Assembly: GCA_007674295.1 (NCBI GenBank)
Contig: CM017448.1
Coordinates: forward strand, 1 to 64,000
Direction: 5' to 3'
Source: Antonospora locustae
Taxonomy: Eukaryota > Microsporidia
DNA: 64,000 nucleotides
Shown: piece by piece, positions 17,995 through 25,715 of the stretch
Layout: each line of letters starts with the position of its first letter
Position numbering within the stretch: the stretch's first letter is position 1
Notes under the pieces: generated by a model
What the model saw: only the letters and a program-made list of their open reading frames with translations
Databases searched by the model: none
Told to the model about the DNA's origin: nothing
Translations under genes and position numbers: made by a program

Positions 17995-19473
17995 ATGAGT
18001 GACACAGATGCTTCTTTGCCAGGGCCAGAGAGGAAGACCCGCGTGCCGCTCCACGAGCGCGTTGCCGCAGAGAGGGCGCTGCATGGTGTGTGTGGAGCGG
18101 AGCCCGCTTTCGACGGGCGGAGGGCAAGAGTGCTCGCAGGCACCGGTGCAGATGGGGCAGCGGGCTCCGGCGGTGTTGTCTACTGGATGTCAAGAGATCA
18201 GAGAGTCCAGGACAACTGGGCGCTGCTCTGTGCACAGGGCATCGCTGTAAGACACGGGCTGCCCCTCTTCATATGCTTCTGCCTTGTCCCGCGCTTTCTC
18301 GACGCGACAACCCGCCAATTCAGGTTCATGCTTGCCGGCCTGAGGGAGGTCGAGACGGAGGCCCTGCAGCTTGGCATTGCGTTTCACGTGCTCAAGGGCA
18401 GCGCGCCGGAGGCACTTCCGCGCTTTGTTGAGCACCACAAGATCGGGTGTGTTGTTGCAGACTTCAATCCCCTGCGTGTTGTGCGCGAGTGGTGCTCGCT
18501 GCTCTGCGAAAGACTGCGAGGCATGCGCGTGTCTGTTGTCCAGGTGGACGCACACAACATCGTCCCTGCATGGGTTGTGTCAGACAAGCAGGAGGCTGGC
18601 GCGCGGACGATGCGTCCCAAGATCCACAGACACCTCCCTGCGTTTCTCACGGAGTATCCGCCTGTTGCCGTACACCCTGTCTCCGGGCCCGCGAGTGTGC
18701 GCGTCGACTGGGCTGCGCTTGAGGCAAGCGTCCGTGCAGACACGGGTGTGGGCGACTGCAGCTGGATTCGTTCCGGGACGCGTGCCGCGTTTGAGGTGCT
18801 TGATGTGTTCTGCAGCGAGCGGCTGCATGCGTATGCGGATGTGCGAAACGATCCTGCAAGGGACGGGCTCTCCAACATGTCCCCGTACTTTCACTTTGGG
18901 CAGATCGCTGTGCAGAGGGCGGTTCTCGTTGTCTGCAGCTTCCGCAGAACGCATGGCGTGTCTGTCGACGTCTTCGTCGAGGAGGCGGTCGTGAGGAGGG
19001 AGCTTGCAGACAACTTCTGCTTGCACAACAGAAACTACGACAGTGTGGAGGGTGCAAGCAGCTGGGCACGCGGCACGCTGGACGCACACAGGGCGGACAG
19101 GCGCGAGCACACGTACACGCTCGAGCAGCTAGAGCATGCGCAGACGCACGACGAGCTCTGGAACGCAGCGCAGACGCAGATGACGAGGGATGGAAAGATG
19201 CACGGATTCATGCGCATGTACTGGGCAAAGAAGATTCTCGAGTGGTCTGTGTCTCCCGAGGAGGCGCTTCGGCATGCAATCTACCTGAACGACAGGTACG
19301 AGCTCGACGGAAGAGACCCCAACGGGTATGTTGGGTGCATGTGGTCGATATGCGGTGTCCACGACAGGGCATGGGCCGAGCGGCCTGTCTTTGGCAAGGT
19401 GCGTTATATGAGCTACAGCGGGTGCCTGCGCAAGTTTGACGTTGGCTGCTACATTCGCCGTTACCGCAAGTGA
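17995..19473 (+). CDS. Class II CPD photolyase
   Basis: Predicted 492 residues; deoxyribodipyrimidine photolyase that uses light and FAD to split cyclobutane pyrimidine dimers. The N-terminal antenna-type domain begins at YWMSRDQRVQDNWALL (about 60-80). The C-terminal FAD domain has the class II hallmarks SNMSPYFHFGQIAVQRA, RRELADNFCLHNRNYDS, HGFMRMYWAKKILEWS, LNDRYELDGRDPNGYVGCMW and ERPVFGKVRYMSY near the end. Length is normal for class II. I start at ATG 17995, preceded by ATCCCA; an in-frame ATG at 17887 also exists. GC content is high. A class II photolyase is known from Antonospora locustae and is unusual among microsporidia, where it could repair sunlight damage in spores. Confidence 0.95.
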   Translation: MSDTDASLPGPERKTRVPLHERVAAERALHGVCGAEPAFDGRRARVLAGTGADGAAGSGGVVYWMSRDQRVQDNWALLCAQGIAVRHGLPLFICFCLVPRFLDATTRQFRFMLAGLREVETEALQLGIAFHVLKGSAPEALPRFVEHHKIGCVVADFNPLRVVREWCSLLCERLRGMRVSVVQVDAHNIVPAWVVSDKQEAGARTMRPKIHRHLPAFLTEYPPVAVHPVSGPASVRVDWAALEASVRADTGVGDCSWIRSGTRAAFEVLDVFCSERLHAYADVRNDPARDGLSNMSPYFHFGQIAVQRAVLVVCSFRRTHGVSVDVFVEEAVVRRELADNFCLHNRNYDSVEGASSWARGTLDAHRADRREHTYTLEQLEHAQTHDELWNAAQTQMTRDGKMHGFMRMYWAKKILEWSVSPEEALRHAIYLNDRYELDGRDPNGYVGCMWSICGVHDRAWAERPVFGKVRYMSYSGCLRKFDVGCYIRRYRK

Positions 19474-20376
19474 GCACTGTGTGCAGCTTCAATTGTGTAG
19501 CACTGCTGCATGTGCATGGGTGCTTATACGGTCGTCTTGCTTTTCTGCAGCGCCAGCCCCATCTGTTTTTCCTGCGCACGTGCCATGCCGATAATTCCAA
19601 AGTCCTCGCGACGCCCGATGCTGTCCATGCTGCAGCACCAGCCCCATCTGTTTTTCCTGCGCACATGCCATGCCGATAATTCCAAAGTCCTCGCGACGCC
19701 CGATGCTGTCCATGCGCCGGTGGCACCTCACAAATGACGTGCTGCTGCTCTGCACAGAGTCGCTGTCTCGCCTTTTCGCGCTTTCTGCAGCACTGGCGTC
19801 TGCACACAGCACACCACACACAGCATGCAAAAGCAACGAATATCTCATGGGGATTTGCAAGACCATTGCCAGTTGTGTCACAGACGTCTTTCCCTTCTGG
19901 GCGAACACACAACCTCTGTGTACTTCAGCCTTTGTGACGATAGAGACTGCACGCTGCTGGAATCTGGCGAGCTGGCCTTACGTGCGGTATTGGTCCAGTT
20001 CTCGTCTTGCCGTAGTTTTGCGAGGTTCCTCCTGAATCTGAAAGCATTTGTGATGGACGCAGAGCCTTTCTCGCTGCACTGAGACGCTGTGGCGAGAACT
20101 GGTGCAGAGCCAAAGCCAGAAACATAAAAAGAGGGCTTCTGTCTTTCGGTCACTGCCTTGTGTCTTTTGTGCCTCTACACCAAGTAAAGCTGCTGTTGAT
20201 GCACACTGGGCTTCGATGTGCAGAGCGGAGAGACCCCTGCCCGACGAGTCCATTGGTTGCCCGCACACGCGTGCATCTCCAATGCAACAAATGGGCTCTC
20301 GCGTAGATGGATTTTCAGCTTTTCGACAAATCATAACGCATCAAGAAAACATAAAAAGGACTGCACCTGCTTCTGA
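19474..20376. other. Gene-free spacer with 85-bp duplication
   Basis: A unit containing CAGCCCCATCTGTTTTTCC is tandemly duplicated with period 85 (19555 and 19640; block about 19541-19715). The rest has no supported gene: frames on both strands are short, start at non-ATG codons or lack any recognisable feature. CATAAAAAG elements occur at about 20124 and 20350; the second lies 27 bases before the next ATG and may be its TATA element. Confidence 0.55.
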
Positions 20377-20718
20377 ATGTGCGAGAACGAGAAGTGCAAG
20401 TGCAAGGGAAACGGCGACGCGTCCTGCTCTGGCGGCCATGGAGGCAAAGACATGGGTGCGAAGACAAGAGAGTATGGCGAAAGTGCAAAGCATGGTGCTG
20501 GCAGTGCCGGAGAGCGTGCAAAGAGCACCGGAGAGGACATGAAGAACAAGGCAAACAGCGACAACATGAAGCACGGATACGAGCGGGGCAAGGAGATGGC
20601 ACAGAAGGCCGGCGAGAAGACGAAGAGCGGTGCAGCAAGCGCATACCACAAGACGAAAGATGTTGCAGGCCAGGCATATGACAAGGTCAGCAACTCTGGC
20701 AAGAAGGACGGCCAGTGA
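20377..20718 (+). CDS. Small Cys-headed LEA-like hydrophilic protein
   Basis: Predicted 113 residues starting at ATG 20377. The first 20 residues are Cys- and Lys-rich (MCENEKCKCKGNGDASCSGG), resembling a metal-binding tail. Residues about 25-113 are Gly/Ala/Lys/Glu-rich with almost no hydrophobic residues and weak 11-residue periodicity (GERAKSTGEDMKNKA, KEMAQKAGEKTKSGAASAY, KTKDVAGQAYDKV), typical of group 3 LEA or Hsp12-like stress proteins. AATAAA follows the stop by 9 bases and a CATAAAAAG element lies 27 bases upstream. The long hydrophobic antisense frame is its shadow. Role is inferred: stabilising membranes or proteins in dormant, drying spores. Confidence 0.7.
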   Translation: MCENEKCKCKGNGDASCSGGHGGKDMGAKTREYGESAKHGAGSAGERAKSTGEDMKNKANSDNMKHGYERGKEMAQKAGEKTKSGAASAYHKTKDVAGQAYDKVSNSGKKDGQ

Positions 20719-20726
20719 CATGTACC

Positions 20727-20732
20727 AATAAA
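20727..20732 (+). terminator. AATAAA polyadenylation signal of LEA-like gene
   Basis: AATAAA begins 9 bases after the TGA of the LEA-like gene, in keeping with the very short 3' ends elsewhere in this window. Confidence 0.6.
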
Positions 20733-21459
20733 CGACTCTTCACATTGTGTCTACCGCCTTTTCCATGCGTGTGCAGCGGATCAGATTGGCACTTTTGCCG
20801 TTCGTCTTCAGGCTGGTACCGATATCCACAGGGGCGTGTTTTACATGCTCAGCAGCGTAGCAGCCACTCACGGCACTCCAAGTGCCATGCTGCGCAGAGC
20901 CATGGACTTTGCTTGTTTTGAAAGCGTCTAGAAGGAAGGGAATGCTGACCATGCCGGCTTTTTTCAAGCATACAGAGAAACAAAGCCCATAAATTCTTCG
21001 AGATCGATGGCATGGACAATGAAACGTACAAAACCGCCTCTGCAGATTATCGGTACTCAGAAGTGTGGTTGCATTTTTTCAAAACTGAGTATGTATTGGC
21101 CGCACTAAACCTCATCTTGGTTCGTTTTTAATTTGTAATTCTACTTGTTTTCAACTTACTCCTGGCAGATAGTTTGATGAAATTACAAGTATTTTCAATT
21201 TTCAGATTCCTACTTAGCATTTCCGGAAAGATTTGCGAGAACCTGAAGGCACTCACAAGCTCTGTCACTAACATATTAATGGAAAATATTTAAGGAATGA
21301 GAAGGTAACTTTTATATGATAAACGACATTTCAGTCTTTGTTAGAGTAGTATGGGATATATACAGAACTTAGTTTCGTGGTAGCAGTTTATTCTTCTCAT
21401 CAGAAACATACGAGCGCTCAGAAAAAAATAAATTCGCTTTCACACGTCTCCGCAAAACA
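20733..21459. other. Spacer with local AT-rich island
   Basis: No gene supported. From about 21040 to 21430 the sequence becomes markedly AT-rich, like a small version of the desert after 43 kb, then returns to normal at the tRNA gene. Confidence 0.5.
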
Positions 21460-21530
21460 GGTCCCACCGAGATTCGAACTCGGGTTTCGAGAATCAGAAT
21501 CTCGAGTGATAACCACTACACTATGGAACC
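21460..21530 (-). tRNA. tRNA-Gln (anticodon CTG)
   Basis: The minus strand folds as a full cloverleaf: acceptor GGTTCCA with TGGGACC, D arm TAGTGTAGTGGTTATCAC, anticodon stem CGAGA/TCTCG with loop TTCTGAT (anticodon CTG, glutamine) and T arm CCGAG-TTCGAAT-CTCGG. A TTTT run follows a few bases after the 3' end. There is no intron. Confidence 0.95.
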
Positions 21531-21894
21531 AGCGACACACTTTCTCGTGATATACGTCAAGCTCGCTCGCTTACTTCTCAAAGCGACTCTCGAGGTCGCC
21601 TCGCCCGCCCCTGCAGAACTCCGGCAGCATCCATGCCATTCGCCCTCGCTCGCTGCTTCTCCCCGCGCCGTCTTTTGTGAGATACGTAGCCATTTTTGTC
21701 TCAAGACTCGCATGCTCCTTCTCTGCTGCCTCCACTCTCACACGCGTTTCGTGTCTGCTTGGATGCCACTTCTTCTTGCAGTTTATGTTTCTGCCTCCCA
21801 TGGGCTCGCTTGCTCTTTCTTTGTCTCGTTCTGCGTCCGGTGCTGCTGGGCCCTGCGGACTGCGAAGCGAAATCAGTGGCCCCTTCACCAGAGG
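21531..21894. other. Spacer between tRNA-Gln and L7Ae-type gene
   Basis: The downstream reading frame stays open through this stretch and even into the tRNA, but nothing upstream of ATG 21895 aligns with the family. I treat it as leader or spacer. Confidence 0.45.
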
Positions 21895-22305
21895 ATGAAG
21901 CAGGTGGTCTTCTCAGAGCTACACGACATCGAGATGCTCGACAGCGGAAAAACTCGTGAGCTGTGCCGCCATCTGAAGGGCGCAGGGGCTGTTCTGAGGA
22001 CCTACAACAGAATCATGGAATCTGCAGTCGGCGACGGACGCTGGTGCAGGCTTGGTGCGCTTCTTGTCTGTCCGGAGGACACGCGCCACCGTGTTGTGTT
22101 TCAGCATCTTCCGCTGTTCTGCAGGCATTTTGGTGTCAGGCTGCTTCGCCTTGCGAAAGGCTCGCGTGCTGCAGTGGAACATGCTGCAGGAAAAAGCCCG
22201 GCAGCGATGTTTGGAATACTGAAGACAGATCCCGTCTTTGAGGACATCTGCAGACTGGCAGTGTGGCCCGCGGAGGGAGAGGCGAGTGGCAGTGTGGCCT
22301 GCTGA
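21895..22305 (+). CDS. L7Ae/L30e-fold RNA-binding protein, possibly RNase P/MRP subunit
   Basis: Predicted 136 residues. Residues about 55-105 (GALLVCPEDTRHRVVFQHLP, LFCRHFGVRLLRLAKGSRAA, VEHAAGKSPAAMFGI) follow the L7Ae/L30e/Rpp38 pattern: hydrophobic strand, HLPxxC, strand, then G-rich helix and a closing strand. The frame is open back to 21523 but overlaps tRNA-Gln there, so I use ATG 21895, the first start just upstream of the domain, with CCCC about 15 bases before it. Its length and weak match to ribosomal L7Ae or Nhp2 suggest a Pop3/Rpp38-type subunit of RNase P or MRP; that assignment is tentative. Its stop lies 19 bases from the convergent stop of the next gene. Confidence 0.65.
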   Translation: MKQVVFSELHDIEMLDSGKTRELCRHLKGAGAVLRTYNRIMESAVGDGRWCRLGALLVCPEDTRHRVVFQHLPLFCRHFGVRLLRLAKGSRAAVEHAAGKSPAAMFGILKTDPVFEDICRLAVWPAEGEASGSVAC

Positions 22306-22324
22306 TGGTGCTACACGGAACCAG

Positions 22325-23056
22325 CTACTCGTGCCTTGCCTTTGTTCTGTAGTATTCCAGCTCAATCTGAACCAGGTCTTGAATCAGATGCGTGGAGTCT
22401 CCACTTTCGGCAAACTTGGACATGTATTCGCTGAGACGGTAAGTGACATCTCCAAGGTGTCTCAGTGGAGACTCGCACTTCTGGGGCTCCACCTCGCAAA
22501 AGACGTCACTGTCCCCGCATCGTCTGTGAATCGTCTCTGCAATTATCGCTAGACAGGCACTTCTGAGCGCTGCAAGGCACTTGTTGTCTCTTGCGCGGGT
22601 GTTGAAGTAGCTGCTGTGGGGTGTCTTGTACACAGAGACATAGCCGCTGTGAAAGACGCCGGTGCCGCAGGGCTGCAGCTTTTCGATCTCGCTGACAAGC
22701 TCTTTCGACTCCACAAGCACCTGCCTTATCTTTCTCTCAAGTGCAGGCAGCTGTATCAGGTGCTGAATGCCATGCACCCAGCACGCAAAGCCCTCTGTGC
22801 ACCGTCTTTCGTAGTGGCTGGCGGGCTTCTTCTGGAGCCTGGCAATCTCGCGCAGGAGCACTTTTGGGTCTGCATTGGCTGTCTCCATGATCTTTGCCAG
22901 AATGACAGCCTCGATGCAACGCAGCTCTGTCTGGACAAACACACTCTGCGCACTGCCGTCAGTGTCCATACACAAAATGGGCGCCAACGAGAAAGAAGCA
23001 AGCAGCAATGCACACTGCCGTGTGCAGAAAAACGAAACGCTTTTTTCAGCATACAT
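22325..23056 (-). CDS. Putative secreted protein of unknown function
   Basis: Predicted 243 residues. The frame is open back to a GTG at 23365. I choose ATG 23056 because it begins a convincing signal peptide, MYAEKSVSFFCTRQCALLLA then SFSLAPILC, with cleavage expected near residue 30 and GGGCTG upstream. The mature part is mostly helical, with several Cys and segments such as VLLREIARLQKKP, PALERKIRQVLVESKELVSE and HLGDVTYRLSEYMSKF. I recognise no family. An earlier ATG at 23215 overlaps the stop of the adjacent secreted gene (TGATG) and would hide the leader. It is convergent with the L7Ae-type gene. Extracellular or host-directed location is inferred. Confidence 0.6.
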   Translation of the reverse strand: MYAEKSVSFFCTRQCALLLASFSLAPILCMDTDGSAQSVFVQTELRCIEAVILAKIMETANADPKVLLREIARLQKKPASHYERRCTEGFACWVHGIQHLIQLPALERKIRQVLVESKELVSEIEKLQPCGTGVFHSGYVSVYKTPHSSYFNTRARDNKCLAALRSACLAIIAETIHRRCGDSDVFCEVEPQKCESPLRHLGDVTYRLSEYMSKFAESGDSTHLIQDLVQIELEYYRTKARHE

Positions 23057-23214
23057 CAGCCCTGCATCGCGGCTGAATTTATTATGAAGGGCCAACACTC
23101 TCAGCCCGCAGAACGCATGCTGGCATGTGCCTGGCCACAGAGTATTTCGGTCGTAAACGCAGCTGCGTCTGTGCACACGGAGAGAAGTTGCTTTATTGAA
23201 TGCAAGGCAGCTCA

Positions 23215-23466
23215 TCACCTCTCGCTGCCACACACAGAGCCCTTGCGTCTTCTCAGAGCCTTTCTCTTGAAGTCGTCTCTTGAGAACGGGCTTTCTGTGT
23301 TGCTCTCTCTGTTCTGGACTTTCGGACACAGAGCTCTGATAAATCTTCTTCGGGCATCTCGCCACTTAGACGCTGCAGTCTTTTCTTTCGAGTCGCGGAG
23401 CGTGACTCCGCAAATGCATGCAAACAGACACCATGCAGTGACCGCAACTCCAAAGACAGTTTTCAT
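23215..23466 (-). CDS. Small basic secreted protein
   Basis: Predicted 83 residues. ATG 23466 opens a clear signal peptide, MKTVFGVAVTAWCLFACICG, and is preceded by CCCCTCACTATTCC. The mature part of about 60 residues is very basic (RDARRRFIRALC, FKRKALRRRKG) and looks like a nuclear-localisation-type sequence. No family recognised. It lies directly upstream of another secreted gene on the same strand and its TGA overlaps an ATG of that frame. A host-nucleus-directed effector is one reading; small size keeps confidence moderate. Confidence 0.55.
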   Translation of the reverse strand: MKTVFGVAVTAWCLFACICGVTLRDSKEKTAASKWRDARRRFIRALCPKVQNRESNTESPFSRDDFKRKALRRRKGSVCGSER

Positions 23467-23579
23467 GGAATAGTGAGGGGATTTATTGACATTAGGACAT
23501 CCGTAAGTCCAGAAGCAAGGTGACGGGTGCTTACTTGCACCGGATAAAGCCTTTCCGTCTGCCAAAGCGATACGTGCAA

Positions 23580-24240
23580 GAAGACAGAAGAAATGGCGGT
23601 CTCTGATGAGAAAAGAAGCACAATACTTGCGAACATATGAGACAAAGGAACATTAAAAAAACGGCCAAGACAGAGAACAGATTGCCCATGAGCCAAGCGT
23701 ACTGCAGCACTTGTTTCTGCTGAGAATGTTTTGATGAGACGGCATGCATTGCTCAAACGCCTTTCGCCTGCTTGAGAATTATTTGAGTTGATATGAAAGC
23801 GGGTCTGCAAGCGTATGCAAAGGGTTTCTTGTAGAGATACACGCAGACTGTCTCTTGAGCAATGAAGCTCTTGTATAAACACGACGAAGCATGGCGGGAG
23901 TTCAGGCGCAGAGCCCCATTCAAGTTGCAGAGGCCTTTCGTACTTTTCTCTTCGTTGCTACAGTAGCGTGCAAGGCCACGAAACTGCCAACTGGGATAAA
24001 GAAGACGTGTGGTGTGCCACGCACTCGCGAGGCGGTGGCTTCTTTCAAGCACCCAGTAGAAGGCGGCCTGGCGAAACCACCAAACTGGGCAGCCATGGTG
24101 CAAATGGCTACCAAGGTCAAAAGCAGCACATGTAAAGCAGAATGGCCTAGGTCAGCAACTGAGGCTGCAATGAATAGATGAAGAAGTAACGGAGAAAACG
24201 AGATAACAGGTACTGGCTTGAAGCGGCAGTGACATATCTC
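23580..24240 (-). pseudogene. Possible remnant of a multi-pass membrane protein
   Basis: Within the gap 23467-24438 the minus strand shows hydrophobic segments in different frames: PLLLHLFIAASVADLGHSAL and ALHVLLLTLVAICTMAAQF at 24000-24200, VFFIPVGSFVALHATV near 23950, and LMGNLFSVLAVFLMFLCLIC near 23660. Their order and spacing suggest a four-helix membrane protein broken by frameshifts, or one split by introns I cannot identify. There is no ATG before the first segment. A plus-strand ATG frame at 23891-24181 (96 codons) overlaps it and shows no domain. Weakly supported. Confidence 0.25.
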
Positions 24241-24438
24241 CTGTGAGTCAGCAACTGTGTGAAGCTCGAGAGGTTTTGAGAGCACCTGTATGTGTTGCGC
24301 TGCTTTGTCTCTCAGCGCCGGAGCTTGTGATGTGGCATTCTCTTCCTATTTGATAAACACAGTTACCTCCAAGTTGATTTGCTGCTCTAGGGACATTGCA
24401 TTGTAGGCTAGCTGTAGGACGAGGCGCCTGCATGTCTC

Positions 24439-25641
24439 TCAGGTCCTCTTGTCCCCTCTCCAGAGCCTCGCGGCACATCTCCCCGCAACCAGAAGACACA
24501 GAGATATCAGCGGACCGAGCAGACACAGAAAAAAGAACGGCACAAGAGAGTCTGCAGCGTTTGTCGAGTAGAAGGGCACTCTGACGTTCATTCCCCACAG
24601 CCCCGCAATTGTCTGGCACGGAAGAAACACGAACGCCACAAAGCTGAAGCGGTTCACAGCGCGGCTCATCTCGTTTGCCTCCTTCGTCTGCTTCATGTCC
24701 ACAAGCGCAAGAATCAGGTCCTGCGACCGCTCAACTGTCCTGATGTACTCCTTTGTCTGCTCCTCGGCAAGCACAAAGTCGTCAAGTGCAACCTCAAACA
24801 CGCGCACAATCTTTCTCTTGAACCGCCCGCTCTCCACAACAACCCGCAGAATCTGCCGCTTTGGCTTGATGAAGCTCCACAGGTCAAAGAGCGCACACGC
24901 AGTGCCGAAGTTCAAGTGGAGGAGATGCTCCAGGTTGCTGTCCTGTGCAACGCTGCGCTCCACGTCGGGGCATATCGTCCTGACGATGTGCTTGATGTCC
25001 TGCAGAAACTCGATCACAATTGAGTACAGGACCCAGTCGGGCGAGAAGGTGGTGTGCTCGCATATCAGCGACAGGAAGTTGACGATGTCGTTGATGCCGG
25101 TCCACGTTCTGTCGTGCGTGGTGACAACGAAGTTCTTGAAGATCAGAATGTTGAAGTCGATGTCCTCTGTGGGGCTGAGACGCCGAAGCCTGCAGAGGCG
25201 CAGGGAGATGAACGTGTAGTGCCGAAACATCTCGACCTTCTCCTCTGTGTCTCTGTCTCGAATATCGTTGAGACTTATGTCGTGGACGTCGTAGAGCTCG
25301 CGAAGCATTCTCAGGTCGTGCTCGAGCGGATTGAATATGTTCAGCCAGAACTGGCTGCGTGTCTGTGCAAAGCGTGTGTCTCTGAAGATGTCGTTTGACT
25401 GCACAAGCACAGGGTCTGCATCGCCCGGTATGAAGAGGTAGTACTTGGTGTTCAGCAGGTTTCGAAATCGTGCGAAGTTGTATACTGCAGGTCCTGTGTT
25501 GGCCTCCTCGTCAATGTCGCTGCATGTTTCGATGGGGTCCACACGCGCCCGTGTCCTGTACACGTCCTGGTTCTCTCTGCCCTTTCGCATTTTCCTGTAT
25601 ATTGTGATGATCTCCGTTATTGTGCTGGAGTACTTGCCCAT
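24439..25641 (-). CDS. CorA-type magnesium transporter
   Basis: Predicted 400 residues. The signature GMN tripeptide lies at 350-352 within LWGMNVRVPF, with two C-terminal membrane helices: one before it (FSFVAFVFLPCQTIAGL) and one after (LVPFFFLCLLGPLISLCLLV). The N-terminal part is the large cytoplasmic domain, including a long helix (LVDMKQTKEANEMSRAVNRF) leading to the first helix. This is the Alr1/Mnr2/CorA fold that forms pentameric Mg2+ channels. The frame is open to TTG 25776; I choose ATG 25641, preceded by GAGCACCCC, which also avoids overlap with the divergent gene that starts 74 bases away. An organellar (Mrs2-like) location is unlikely given the cytosolic domain type. Confidence 0.9.
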   Translation of the reverse strand: MGKYSSTITEIITIYRKMRKGRENQDVYRTRARVDPIETCSDIDEEANTGPAVYNFARFRNLLNTKYYLFIPGDADPVLVQSNDIFRDTRFAQTRSQFWLNIFNPLEHDLRMLRELYDVHDISLNDIRDRDTEEKVEMFRHYTFISLRLCRLRRLSPTEDIDFNILIFKNFVVTTHDRTWTGINDIVNFLSLICEHTTFSPDWVLYSIVIEFLQDIKHIVRTICPDVERSVAQDSNLEHLLHLNFGTACALFDLWSFIKPKRQILRVVVESGRFKRKIVRVFEVALDDFVLAEEQTKEYIRTVERSQDLILALVDMKQTKEANEMSRAVNRFSFVAFVFLPCQTIAGLWGMNVRVPFYSTNAADSLVPFFFLCLLGPLISLCLLVAGRCAARLWRGDKRT

Positions 25642-25715
25642 GGGGTGCTCCCTGCACAGGCTTGCGAGTGTACCTGTCGCCGGGCAGTGTTGCCGGCTGC
25701 ATTTTCTATCCCCAG
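25642..25715. promoter_or_regulatory. Divergent 74-bp promoter of CorA and Hrd3 genes
   Basis: Only 74 bases separate the two divergent ATGs. CCC motifs abut both: GAGCACCCC on the minus side and CTATCCCCAG on the plus side. Any promoter elements for both genes must lie here or within the coding ends. Confidence 0.5.

Noticed and set aside
20341..20721. Hydrophobic 126-codon frame antisense to the LEA-like gene, with an ATG
   Set aside because: Antisense of Lys/Glu/Ala-rich coding often reads as Leu/Cys/Ser/Val-rich; the sense gene has the sensible composition, a TATA-like element and AATAAA.
21523..21894. N-terminal extension of the L7Ae-type protein starting at ATG 21523
   Set aside because: The ATG is part of the tRNA-Gln gene and the extension does not resemble the family.
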